Positions 1-8,303 of a DNA stretch of 64,000 nt are shown here, piece after piece (position 1 is the stretch's first letter; each line of letters opens with the position of its first letter). The position numbers and the translations under genes were made by a program. The stretch comes from Prosthecobacter sp. (GTDB lineage: Bacteria > Verrucomicrobiota > Verrucomicrobiia > Verrucomicrobiales > Verrucomicrobiaceae): the NCBI RefSeq assembly GCF_020439865.1, contig NZ_JAGRPF010000147.1, positions 18,033-82,032 on the forward strand, in the 5' to 3' direction. The notes beneath the pieces were generated by a model. That model did no database searches, was not told the origin of the DNA, and saw only the letters and a program-made list of their open reading frames with translations.

Positions 1-2
1 GG

Positions 3-53
3 CTGATCGACAAGATCGAATATCGCGCGCTCGGCGATGCCAAGACCCCGTAG
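3..53 (+). CDS. C-terminal end of an unidentified protein (partial)
   Basis: The third forward frame is open from the window edge and closes at a TAG at 51-53, giving a 16-residue tail ending in DAKTP. It is too short to assign a family. The gene would be convergent with the PEP-CTERM gene at 200-991. It could also be a chance open frame. The rest of 54-199 shows no gene. Confidence 0.3.
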   Translation: MIDKIEYRALGDAKTP

Positions 54-199
54 CGTCAGCAGTCAAAGCAGATGGCCGGCTCTGATCTCGCTGTGAATGT
101 CACGACCGGTTTCCATTCCCAGTCGAGGATGGGGGCAGTCTTTTTAGCCCGTTTGCCAGTGGCAGCATCGGATTACACGGATACCGCGGCTCGATTAGG

Positions 200-991
200 T
201 CAGCGTTTGCGGCGCAGGATGATCCCGCAGATGCCGAGCGCGGCGAGCAGGGTGCGGGAGGGCTCGGGTGCTGCGGTGGTCTCGATGTAAAGATTGTCGA
301 TCTTGTTGCCCTCGTAAAGGCCGGTGCGCAGCATCATGCGGTTCCACTGGGTAGGGTCTTGACCTGAGGTAAGATTCAAGTTGATGTCTTGAAGACCGGA
401 GACCGCCGAGTAGCCGAGATCCCCATCGGTGAGATTCTTGTAGAACAGGCTGCCGCTGCCATCTCCGCCGTTGGCGGTAAGATCCATCACCAGTTGCAAG
501 CTGATCCAGTCGTCGAAGTTCAGCGTGCCCGGAAGGACCGGTCCCGAGCCGTTGATGACCAGACCATTGCCATTCAAGCCGAAGAAAGCCGACTGCGTCG
601 AGGCAATGGGAGAGGAGTTGAGGTAGAAGAGCGACTGGTTGTTCACGCCACCGTTGCCGCCGTCTACGTAACGGGTGTCAAAGCCCAGTGTGAGCGAGGT
701 CACCCCTGAAAGGCTACCGAAGGAGAAGGTACCATCGTTGCTGCGTCCGGCAAAATTACTGCCTGTGCTCCCTGCCGTGCCGACAACAGTGCTGGTGTTA
801 GTGCCGCTGCCGGTGCTGACGATGAAGGCATCACCTCCCAATCCCGTCCAGTTGTCCTGTCCTGCGAGATTGTTGCCACTAGTAAGGCTCTCAAAGTTGT
901 AGGTGAAGACGGCGGCAGAAGCGGCCAGTTCTGAGAGCGCTAACGCAACTGTCAGAATGAGGGGTATGAGGAGGCTGGGCTGGGTTTTCAT
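200..991 (-). CDS. PEP-CTERM sorting-domain protein
   Basis: A 263-residue exported protein. It has an N-terminal signal peptide (about residues 1-26, hydrophobic stretch ending ASA), a Gly/Ser/Asn-rich beta-sandwich-like middle that may be a concanavalin-type fold, and a C-terminal PEP-CTERM signal: the motif PEPSR about 20 residues from the end, a short hydrophobic helix and a terminal RRKR. In known systems this tail is processed by an exosortase and the protein ends up at the surface or in the exopolysaccharide; no exosortase gene is in this window. It starts 14 bases after the stop of another PEP-CTERM gene, so the two are probably co-transcribed. The substrate or structural role of the middle domain is unknown. 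Confidence 0.85.
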   Translation of the reverse strand: MKTQPSLLIPLILTVALALSELAASAAVFTYNFESLTSGNNLAGQDNWTGLGGDAFIVSTGSGTNTSTVVGTAGSTGSNFAGRSNDGTFSFGSLSGVTSLTLGFDTRYVDGGNGGVNNQSLFYLNSSPIASTQSAFFGLNGNGLVINGSGPVLPGTLNFDDWISLQLVMDLTANGGDGSGSLFYKNLTDGDLGYSAVSGLQDINLNLTSGQDPTQWNRMMLRTGLYEGNKIDNLYIETTAAPEPSRTLLAALGICGIILRRKR

Positions 992-1005
992 AGAGAGGAG
1001 ATGGT

Positions 1006-1842
1006 TCAGGTCGTAGGTGCGGATGCTTTGCGACGACGGAACAGCAGCGAGGTCGTACCAGATGCCAGCAGCAGAACCCGCGATGGCTCGGGCACACCAT
1101 AGGCGATGCCCGAATCGCTGCCGATACCTGGCGAACTGACGAGTCCGTTGAACTGGTCATAGACCTCGATGCCGGTGAGCGTGAGTTGGAGATTGCTGGC
1201 ACTCGCGGAGCCGCTGGATGCTGCCACGCTGCCAGAATAGCTGCTGTAGGCTTCCAAGCTGAAATTGAGATCGAAGGGCGTGCCAAACGTGAAGTTTAGA
1301 CCGGAGACGTTGAAGTCGGTCATTGCGTCACCGAGGAAACCCGAGGAGGCAGGACTGGAGATCTCCTGACCGAAGCGGCTGAATGAATTCCCGTTCACGG
1401 CGCCACTGAGAACATAATTGGCCTGGGCATTCGAGGAGTCACCGCCGTTTGCGGCGGCCAGCGATCCCGAAAGGGAAAAATAGAGCTTCAGTGATCCGAG
1501 ACCTGATCCTCCCACGATGGTGAGCGAGTCCACCCAGCCTGCCTTGGCTGAAGTGCTGGCTGACGCGTCACCGATCGTCGTATTGGTGATGCTGGAAACC
1601 AGCAAACTGCCAAAGTCTGCCGTGGCGGTGGCCGTCGTGGTGTATTGGGACAAAGACCCGCTCAGCGGCCCGGTTGCCTGGGTGACCTCGGCCGGGTCGT
1701 TGTTGCTCGAGAACGGCACCGGGGTCGGATCATTGTAACTCGCGGCGAAATCCACCACCACGTTTGCGGCATGACTCGGCGCCGCAGGTGCGAGCAAAAA
1801 CAGGCCCGCAACAGCCAGCAGACGAGTATTTATCGCCTTCAT
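1006..1842 (-). CDS. PEP-CTERM sorting-domain protein
   Basis: About 278 residues if started at the ATG at 1842, which puts a good signal peptide (MKAINTRLLAVAGLF, cleaved after SHA) at the N-terminus. An in-frame ATG at 1857 is the alternative; the frame stays open further upstream but without signal-peptide character. The mature part is Ser/Gly/Ala-rich with predicted beta structure and no recognised enzyme motif. The C-terminus carries PEPSR, a hydrophobic stretch and FRRRK, the exosortase sorting signal. It is the upstream gene of a two-gene PEP-CTERM unit and is divergent from the sigma factor gene at 2025. Function beyond surface or matrix display is not known. Confidence 0.85.
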   Translation of the reverse strand: MKAINTRLLAVAGLFLLAPAAPSHAANVVVDFAASYNDPTPVPFSSNNDPAEVTQATGPLSGSLSQYTTTATATADFGSLLVSSITNTTIGDASASTSAKAGWVDSLTIVGGSGLGSLKLYFSLSGSLAAANGGDSSNAQANYVLSGAVNGNSFSRFGQEISSPASSGFLGDAMTDFNVSGLNFTFGTPFDLNFSLEAYSSYSGSVAASSGSASASNLQLTLTGIEVYDQFNGLVSSPGIGSDSGIAYGVPEPSRVLLLASGTTSLLFRRRKASAPTT

Positions 1843-2024
1843 GGGGGGGATGATCATAATTGGACGCGTGTTTAACAAGCTTTTTTTAATGTGGACACCG
1901 ATGTATTTGTGGCGGTTTGGGGGTGCTGATCGGCAACTCCCGCCCGTCAATCTCTCGAAAGAATTCCGGCCGTGTTTCACTTGCCGTGAAATAAATCTCC
2001 CAGACTCTGGTCGCGCGCCCCTTC

Positions 2025-2786
2025 ATGCCACCCACCCCCACCAGTGATGACCCTCGTAGCCGTGACACGCTGCTGGGAGTCGCCTTTCCCACCACACAAT
2101 GGAGTCTGGTGCTTCAAGCGCAGAAAGATGGCGCTGAAGCGGCCCGGGCGCTCAATGAGCTGTGCAGCCGTTACTGGTATCCCATCTATGCCTACCTGCG
2201 CTGTCGCGGCTTTCCACGGCCGGATGCGCAGGACATCACCCAGAGCTTCTTCCTGCGTGCCGTCACAGAAGGTCTCGTCAAAAATGCCGATCAAACCCGC
2301 GGGCGTCTGCGCTCGTTCCTCCTCGGCGCCCTGAGCCGCCACCTAACGGATCATCTGAGACGTGAAAATGCCGAAAAACGCGGCGGGCGCGCCATCGTGC
2401 TGCCGTTGCAATGCCACACATCGGAGGAGCGCTATGAGCGCGATCTCATCGATCACCGTGATCCAGAATCGCTCTATCTGGCGGCGTGGGCACGCGAATT
2501 GATCGACCGCGTGCGTGAGAGGCTTCGTGCGCATTATACTCGGACAAAGCGAGCCGAAATTTTTGAGCTCCTGCACGGGTGTCTTTCCCTGGATGAACAG
2601 GCCACACCTTACCGTGAGCTTTCCACACAGCTCAACGTTTCCGAAGCCGCCCTGCGTCTCCAAGTCTTTCGCCTGCGCCGTCGATTCGGCAAAATGCTAC
2701 GTGAGGAAGTCGCGCTAACGGTCGAAACTCCGGAGGAATTGGACGAGGAACTGTCGTGGCTCTCCAGGGTGCTTCGTGGGGACTGA
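2025..2786 (+). CDS. ECF-type RNA polymerase sigma factor (orphan)
   Basis: A 253-residue sigma-70 family protein. The N-terminal phrase TTQWSLVLQA is typical of the large planctomycete/verrucomicrobial ECF groups. Region 2 spans about residues 40-115 (with the DAQDITQSFF segment) and region 4 about 150-240, ending in a helix-turn-helix rich in Arg. In related genomes such sigma factors usually sit directly upstream of a membrane Ser/Thr protein kinase. Here the next gene, argF, is convergent and only 7 bases away, so there is no linked kinase or anti-sigma factor. The start is the ATG at 2025; the PEP-CTERM pair is divergent and could be a target, but that is speculation. Confidence 0.88.
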   Translation: MPPTPTSDDPRSRDTLLGVAFPTTQWSLVLQAQKDGAEAARALNELCSRYWYPIYAYLRCRGFPRPDAQDITQSFFLRAVTEGLVKNADQTRGRLRSFLLGALSRHLTDHLRRENAEKRGGRAIVLPLQCHTSEERYERDLIDHRDPESLYLAAWARELIDRVRERLRAHYTRTKRAEIFELLHGCLSLDEQATPYRELSTQLNVSEAALRLQVFRLRRRFGKMLREEVALTVETPEELDEELSWLSRVLRGD

Positions 2787-2793
2787 GCATCCC

Positions 2794-3693
2794 TTATTTC
2801 CGCGTAATCTCCACGATTACCGCCTTCTGCGCATGCAGACGATTTTCGGCCTGGTCGAAGATCAGATCGGCGTGGGCTTCCATGACTTCTTCGGTGATTT
2901 CCTTGCCACGATAGGCGGGGAGGCAGTGCATCACGAGGGCGCCGGGGTTGGCGCGCTTAAGCAGCGCGTCGTTGATCTGCCAGGGCTTCAGGATTTCGAT
3001 GCGGTCGGAGCTTTCGGCTTCCTTGCCCATGCTGACCCAGACGTCGGTGTAGAGCACGTCGCAGCCTTTCGCGGCCTCGACGGGGTCATCGACGATTCGG
3101 ATGGTCTTCGACGGCACGTTGCGCATGAAGCTCTCCTGCGGCTGGAAGGCTTTCGGAGCACCGATGACGAGCTCGAATCCGAGATGGACGGACGCCCAGA
3201 TCCAGGAACGGGCCATGTTGCAGTCGCCGTCGCCGAGGAAGCACACGCGTTTGCCTTGCCAGCCGCCAAGACGTTCCTTGATCGTCTGCAAGTCGGCCAG
3301 CACCTGGCAGGGATGCTCGTCGTCGGTGAGCGCGTTGATGGTGGGAATGCCGCTGTATTGCGCGAAGTCCACCACGTCCTGCTGTGCGAAGGTGCGGATG
3401 ACCGCGCCGTGAATCATGCGGCCCATCACGCGGGCGGTGTCCTTGATCGGTTCACCACGGCCGAGCTGGATGTCTGCGCTGGAGAGAAACATCACCTGGC
3501 CGCCCAGCTCACGGATGCCGACTTCAAAACTCACACGCGTGCGTGTCGAGGACTTGCTGAAAATGAGGGCCCATTGCTGGCCGGTGAGCACCTGCGGCGA
3601 AGCCTTGCGATCTTTTTTCAGCACGCAGGCCAGATCGACAAGCTTCTCGATTTGTTCCTGAGTCAGTTCTTCGATTGAAAGGAGGTGGTTCAT
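2794..3693 (-). CDS. argF: Ornithine carbamoyltransferase
   Basis: Makes citrulline from ornithine and carbamoyl phosphate in the cytoplasm. The 299-residue length is typical. The carbamoyl-phosphate loop SSTRTR lies at residues 48-53, HCLP at 256-259, and an SMG loop (in DVWVSMGKE) marks it as the ornithine rather than the N-acetylornithine enzyme. It is the last gene of argCJBDF; its ATG overlaps the argD stop by four bases (ATGA at 3690-3693), which implies translational coupling. Its 3' end is 7 bases from the convergent sigma factor gene, with no obvious terminator between them. Confidence 0.96.
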   Translation of the reverse strand: MNHLLSIEELTQEQIEKLVDLACVLKKDRKASPQVLTGQQWALIFSKSSTRTRVSFEVGIRELGGQVMFLSSADIQLGRGEPIKDTARVMGRMIHGAVIRTFAQQDVVDFAQYSGIPTINALTDDEHPCQVLADLQTIKERLGGWQGKRVCFLGDGDCNMARSWIWASVHLGFELVIGAPKAFQPQESFMRNVPSKTIRIVDDPVEAAKGCDVLYTDVWVSMGKEAESSDRIEILKPWQINDALLKRANPGALVMHCLPAYRGKEITEEVMEAHADLIFDQAENRLHAQKAVIVEITRK

Positions 3694-4937
3694 GAGTTGG
3701 CGGATGACGCGAGCTGGTCGAGCACGCTCTTGAAGAGGGTCAGGCCTTCGGCGACATGCGCCTCGGTGATGTTCAGCGGCGAGAGCCAGCGGACGACGTT
3801 TGGACCGGCGGGGGTGACCATCATGCCGGCGTCGAGCAGCTTCTGCGCGAGGAAGATGGAGGCAGGTTTGTCACCGGCCTTCGATTTGAAGGCTTCGGCA
3901 TTGAGTTCCCAGCCGATGAAGAGGCCGAGCTGGCGGATTTCTTTGATCAGCGGGTGATTCCACGTGCGCGCAGCGGTGGAAATCGCCGCGCCGCGTTCCT
4001 TGGCGTTGTCGCAGAGGTTTTCATCCAAAATCGTGCGCAGTGTGGCGATGCCGACCGCGCTGGCGAGCGGCGAGCCGCCATACGTGGTGCCGTGCGTGCC
4101 GGGGCCGAGCGTCTTGCTGAGATCGCGACGATCGTTGACCCAGAACGAGCCGAGCGGGAAGCCGCTGCCGATTGCCTTGGCCCAACTGATGCCGTCGGGC
4201 TGGATTTCGTCACCGGGAATGATGCTGCGCCATCCAGCCATCTCGCCGGCACGGCCAAAGCCGACCTGCACTTCGTCGAGCAACAGCAGCAGATTCTTTT
4301 CGCGGCACAAACGCTGCGCAGCACGCAGGAACTCGGGCGTGGCGGGATTCACGCCGCTCTCGCCTTGAATAGGCTCCAGGAGGATGGCGACGGTTTTGTC
4401 CGTGATCGCGGCTTCCAGCGCGGCGACGTCGTTGAAGGTCGAATAGACAAACCCTGGAGGCAACGGACCGAAGCCGCCGTGAATCTTTTCCTGCGCCGTT
4501 GCGGTCATCGCACCAAACGTGCGGCCGTGGAACGAGCCGCTGAAAGTGATGATCTCGTAGCGGCCGCCGGTCTGCTGGCCGTATTTGCGGGCGAGCTTGA
4601 GCAGGCCTTCGTTCGCCTCCGCGCCACTGTTGCAGAAGAAGCACTTGCCGGCGATGCCGACGCATTCCTCGACGAGAATGCGTGCGAGTTCGGCCTGCTT
4701 GTCGATGCAGTACCAGTTCGAAACGTGAATGAGCGTGTTCGCCTGTTCCGTCATCGCTTTCACGACGGTCGGCGGGCAATGGCCGAGCGGGCAGACGGCG
4801 ACGCCGCCTGCGAAGTCGAGATACTTCTTCCCGTCGCGGTCCCAGACATACGGGCCTTCGCCACGCACGGGCCAGACGTTGTAACGGCCGTAGTTTGGCA
4901 GGACGTACTCCTGCATCAGTTGATCACTCGTCTTCAT
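3690..4937 (-). CDS. argD: Acetylornithine aminotransferase
   Basis: A PLP-dependent class III aminotransferase of 415 residues that converts N-acetylglutamate semialdehyde to N-acetylornithine using glutamate. Landmarks are the SGAEANE segment near residue 104, the cofactor-binding DEVQ at 221-224 and the Schiff-base Lys254 in AKAIGSGFPLG. It could also act in lysine synthesis as the succinyl-DAP aminotransferase, as ArgD does in enterobacteria. It lies 6 bases after argB and overlaps argF by four bases, in the middle of a tight five-gene operon. Confidence 0.95.
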   Translation of the reverse strand: MKTSDQLMQEYVLPNYGRYNVWPVRGEGPYVWDRDGKKYLDFAGGVAVCPLGHCPPTVVKAMTEQANTLIHVSNWYCIDKQAELARILVEECVGIAGKCFFCNSGAEANEGLLKLARKYGQQTGGRYEIITFSGSFHGRTFGAMTATAQEKIHGGFGPLPPGFVYSTFNDVAALEAAITDKTVAILLEPIQGESGVNPATPEFLRAAQRLCREKNLLLLLDEVQVGFGRAGEMAGWRSIIPGDEIQPDGISWAKAIGSGFPLGSFWVNDRRDLSKTLGPGTHGTTYGGSPLASAVGIATLRTILDENLCDNAKERGAAISTAARTWNHPLIKEIRQLGLFIGWELNAEAFKSKAGDKPASIFLAQKLLDAGMMVTPAGPNVVRWLSPLNITEAHVAEGLTLFKSVLDQLASSANS

Positions 4938-4943
4938 CCTCGG

Positions 4944-5801
4944 TTACAAATGGATTTCCGTGCCGATGCCGCCGTCGGTGAAGATTTCGAGAATGAGCGC
5001 ATGCGGCAGGCGGCCGTCGATCAGATGCACCTTGCCCACGCCGCCGCGCAGCGAATCGAGCGATGAATCCACCTTCGGAATCATACCGCCGCTGATCACG
5101 TTTTCGGTCTTCAGTTTCGCGATGCTGGCTTCGTCGAGGCTCGGGATGAGGGTCGCGTCATCCTTCGGATCACGCATCACGCCGCGCACGTCGCTGAGGA
5201 AGATGAGCTTCGTGGCCTTGAGGCGTTTCGCGAGCGCACACGCGGCGAGGTCTGCGTTCACGTTGAGCGTTTTGCCGGAGGCGAGTTCGCGTGCGACAGG
5301 GGAGACGACAGGCACGAATTCACCGGCCACGGCGGCCTGGATCAAGCCGGTCCGGCAGTCATTCACTTCGCCGACCCAGCCGAGATCACCCTTCATCTTG
5401 TCGCCAAGAAAGACTTCCGTGCCGGGAATGCCGACGGCCTTGCCGCCGAAGGCGTTGATCTTGTTCACGATTTCCGGGTTGATCACGCGGGCGAGCGTCT
5501 CCTCGACGATCTTGATTGTTTCGTCGTCAGTGACGCGCATGCCATTGATGAACTTGGCCTGCAGGCCGGACTCGTTCATTGCCTTGGAGATTGCCTTGCC
5601 GCCGCCATGCACGATGACGGGGTTGATGCCCACGGCTTCGAGGAACACGACGTCACGCAGGAACGAATCCACCTGCACCGGATCTTCCATGGCGCTGCCG
5701 CCGACCTTGATCAAAAACGTGCAGCCTCGGAAGCTCTGCATGTAGGGCAGGGCTTCGAGAAGTACGGCGGATTTGGTGATTTGGGCGTCGAGAGGATTCA
5801 T
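4944..5801 (-). CDS. argB: N-acetylglutamate kinase, arginine-sensitive type
   Basis: Phosphorylates N-acetylglutamate, the second step of arginine synthesis. The 285-residue amino-acid kinase fold shows KVGG at 32-35, the VHGGGKAI loop, and the C-terminal GIGTEI. An N-terminal helix of about 25 residues carrying EALPYMQSFRG precedes the first strand. In hexameric NAGKs from Thermotoga and Pseudomonas this helix is linked to feedback inhibition by arginine, so this enzyme is probably the arginine-controlled step. The gap to argJ upstream is 26 bases and to argD downstream is 6. Confidence 0.95.
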   Translation of the reverse strand: MNPLDAQITKSAVLLEALPYMQSFRGCTFLIKVGGSAMEDPVQVDSFLRDVVFLEAVGINPVIVHGGGKAISKAMNESGLQAKFINGMRVTDDETIKIVEETLARVINPEIVNKINAFGGKAVGIPGTEVFLGDKMKGDLGWVGEVNDCRTGLIQAAVAGEFVPVVSPVARELASGKTLNVNADLAACALAKRLKATKLIFLSDVRGVMRDPKDDATLIPSLDEASIAKLKTENVISGGMIPKVDSSLDSLRGGVGKVHLIDGRLPHALILEIFTDGGIGTEIHL

Positions 5802-5827
5802 CGCGATGAAAAAGATACGCGTGCCGA

Positions 5828-7123
5828 TCAGGCAAAGCCCTTCTGGCGTTTCGCGTGGATGGCGGCGGAGTATTCCGCGCTGTTGAAGTCCACATACTCC
5901 TCGGAGAGGTCGCTCGTGTAAACCGTGTAGCCGCTGGTGCCGAGGTTGAGGTCGATGGTGACGGTGAACTTGGGCTCCTTCACGACCTTTTCCATTTCGG
6001 AGATCGGCGTCTTGGTGGCCAGTCCGCCTTTGCAGGCCTGGAGACCGCCGAAGTAGATGTCGATGAGCTCTTCACGGATGCGCGCGCCGGAGTAGCCGAC
6101 GGCGTGAATGATGCGGCCCCAGTTTGGATCGCAGCCATGGAACGAGCACTTCACCAGCAGAGATTTCGCGACGGTTTCGGCGACTTTGCGGGCATCAGTT
6201 AGCGTGCGGGCATTGCGCACGCGGATTTCGACGAACTTGGTCACGCGCTCGCCGTCGCAGACGATCATCTTGGCGAGTTCGAGCATCACCTTGTGCAGCG
6301 CACAGCGGAACAGCTCCGCCTCGGGCGAATTCTTGCGGATCGTCGGCACATCGGACTGGCCGTTGCTCATTACGATCACCGTGTCGTTCGTGCTGGTGTC
6401 ACCGTCGATGGTGATGCAGTTGAAGCTCTTCTCCACAGCGTAGCGCATCGAGCGATGGAGTTCATCCTTGCCAATCTTCGCATCGGTGGTGATGAAGCAG
6501 AGCATGGTTGCCATGTTCGGGCAGATCATGCCTGCGCCTTTGGCGATGCCGCCGATGCGGAAGCTGCCTTTGCCGCAGGGCACATCGACCGCAAACGTCT
6601 TCGGTCGAGTGTCGCTCGTCATGATGGCGCGCATGGCGTCCTCGCTGCCTTGATCGCTTAGTTTTTCAACGGCGGCTGGCACCTTGGGCAGGATGCGTTC
6701 GATTGGCATCGGCATGCCGATGATGCCGGTGGAGCAGACCATTACCTGACGCATTTTCACGCCAAGCTCCTCCGCCACGGCCTTCGTCATGGCCTTGGCG
6801 TCTTGGATGCCCTGCACGCCGGTGCAGGCGTTGGCGTTGCCGCTGTTGGCAATGATGGCGCGGGTATCGCTCTCCTTGAGATGCTGCTGGCAAACGCGCA
6901 CGCAGGCGGCCCGCACCTTGTTCGTGGTGAAGACAGCATCCGTCACCGTCGGAGTGTCTGAAACAATGAGCGCGAGGTCGAGACGCGTCGCCTCCGGATT
7001 CTTGATGCCGCAGTTCACGGCGCTGGCGCGGAAGCCCTTCGCGGCGGTCACGCCGCCTTCGATGACTTTAAATGGAACCCGGCCATTGCACGGATCGTCT
7101 TGGGATTTGTGGCTGTGAGGCAT
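5828..7123 (-). CDS. argJ: Glutamate N-acetyltransferase / amino-acid acetyltransferase ArgJ
   Basis: Transfers acetyl from N-acetylornithine to glutamate, recycling the acetyl group; some members also use acetyl-CoA. The 431-residue precursor carries the self-cleavage motif NMATML, with the expected break between Ala205 and the nucleophile Thr206, giving alpha and beta chains. The start is the ATG at 7123, one base after the argC stop. A separate argA-type acetylglutamate synthase is present at 30512-31840, so ArgJ here may be the monofunctional recycling enzyme. That cannot be settled from sequence alone. Confidence 0.95.
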   Translation of the reverse strand: MPHSHKSQDDPCNGRVPFKVIEGGVTAAKGFRASAVNCGIKNPEATRLDLALIVSDTPTVTDAVFTTNKVRAACVRVCQQHLKESDTRAIIANSGNANACTGVQGIQDAKAMTKAVAEELGVKMRQVMVCSTGIIGMPMPIERILPKVPAAVEKLSDQGSEDAMRAIMTSDTRPKTFAVDVPCGKGSFRIGGIAKGAGMICPNMATMLCFITTDAKIGKDELHRSMRYAVEKSFNCITIDGDTSTNDTVIVMSNGQSDVPTIRKNSPEAELFRCALHKVMLELAKMIVCDGERVTKFVEIRVRNARTLTDARKVAETVAKSLLVKCSFHGCDPNWGRIIHAVGYSGARIREELIDIYFGGLQACKGGLATKTPISEMEKVVKEPKFTVTIDLNLGTSGYTVYTSDLSEEYVDFNSAEYSAAIHAKRQKGFA

Positions 7124-7124
7124 G

Positions 7125-8174
7125 TCAGATGTTCAGCAGTCCTGCGGTTGCCTCGAAGCCGCAGACGAGGTTCATGTTTTGCACGGCCTGGCCGGAGGCT
7201 CCCTTGCCGATGTTGTCTTCCGTGCTCATCAAGATGAGCTGTCCCGCACGGGCATCGAAGGACCATCCGATGTCCACAAAGTTGGTACCGGTGACGTTTT
7301 TGGTGTCGGGAGACTGATTCACCCCGAGCAAACGAACGAAGAACTGCGAATCGTAGGCCGAATGCAGAGAGGCGCTCACTTGGTCAATCGTCGCACCCGG
7401 TGCGAGCTGCGCAAAAGTCGTGGTGCAGATGCCCGAATGCGTCGGCATGAGATGCGGCACAAAGGAGAGTTTCACTTCGCGGCCGGCCGCGAGGGCGAGT
7501 TCCTGGCCGACTTCACTCAGATGCCGGTGCACCGGCACGCTGTAGCTGCGCACGCTGTTTTGCACCTCGCAGAAGAGCAGGGGAATGCTTTCCTTCCGCC
7601 CAGCGCCGCTGGCACCGCTCATGCTGGCGACCGAAAGCGGAGAATCAGCGAGCAGTCCGGCTTTCAGCAGCGGAATGAGCGGCAGCAAAATGCTGGTGGG
7701 ATAACAACCCGGGCATGCGATGAGCCGCGCGGTCTTGATTTGTTCGGCGCGAATTTCGGGAAGCGCGTAGACCGCTTCGTCGAGCAATTCCGGCGCGGGA
7801 TGCGCATGGCCGTAGAATTCTTCATACAGCGCCGGACTCCGCAGGCGGAAGTCGGCGCTCAGGTCGATGACCTTGAGGCCGAGTTCGAGCAACGGCTTCG
7901 CGTATTCCGATGCCACGCCATGCGGCACAGCCAGGAAGGCTATTTCCGCACCGGCGGCCTCCAGAGCGGCGGCGTCCGGAGCGGTAAATGTCAGGGAATC
8001 CGCCACGCCCACGCCACGGAAGCGCGGAAACTCCTTGGAGAGAGCTTTTCCTGCGAGTGACCGCGAAGTCACCGCCACGAGTTCGACATTCGGATGGCGC
8101 AGCAACAGGCGCAGGAGTTCTGCTCCAGAGTATCCACTGGCTCCAACGACGGCGACTTTGACAGGTGCGGACAT
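7125..8174 (-). CDS. argC: N-acetyl-gamma-glutamyl-phosphate reductase
   Basis: Reduces N-acetylglutamyl phosphate to the semialdehyde with NADPH. The start at 8174 gives 349 residues beginning MSAPVKVAVVGASGYSG, placing the Rossmann glycine motif at the N-terminus as usual; the frame is open 26 codons further but with no family match. The active-site PGCYPT puts the catalytic Cys at about residue 157. It is the first gene of argCJBDF, divergent from the ClpX-like gene with about 130 bases between, which must hold the operon promoter. I see no recognisable ArgR box there. Confidence 0.95.
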   Translation of the reverse strand: MSAPVKVAVVGASGYSGAELLRLLLRHPNVELVAVTSRSLAGKALSKEFPRFRGVGVADSLTFTAPDAAALEAAGAEIAFLAVPHGVASEYAKPLLELGLKVIDLSADFRLRSPALYEEFYGHAHPAPELLDEAVYALPEIRAEQIKTARLIACPGCYPTSILLPLIPLLKAGLLADSPLSVASMSGASGAGRKESIPLLFCEVQNSVRSYSVPVHRHLSEVGQELALAAGREVKLSFVPHLMPTHSGICTTTFAQLAPGATIDQVSASLHSAYDSQFFVRLLGVNQSPDTKNVTGTNFVDIGWSFDARAGQLILMSTEDNIGKGASGQAVQNMNLVCGFEATAGLLNI

Positions 8175-8303
8175 ATTGCGGGGGGCGGAGTATGGGATGT
8201 CACCAGTTCCGTGCAACCCTGAAATAAGAGCAATTCTCATCCGAAACAGCACTCATCGTGCCGCTTGTCAGCGGGCCTTGCCTCGCGCACAGTCGTTGTC
8301 CTC

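Noticed and set aside
2776..3678. Long plus-strand open frame of 300 codons opposite argF
   Set aside because: It mirrors argF in a GC-rich gene; composition (many His, Ala, Gly) and lack of family signal mark it as a shadow.
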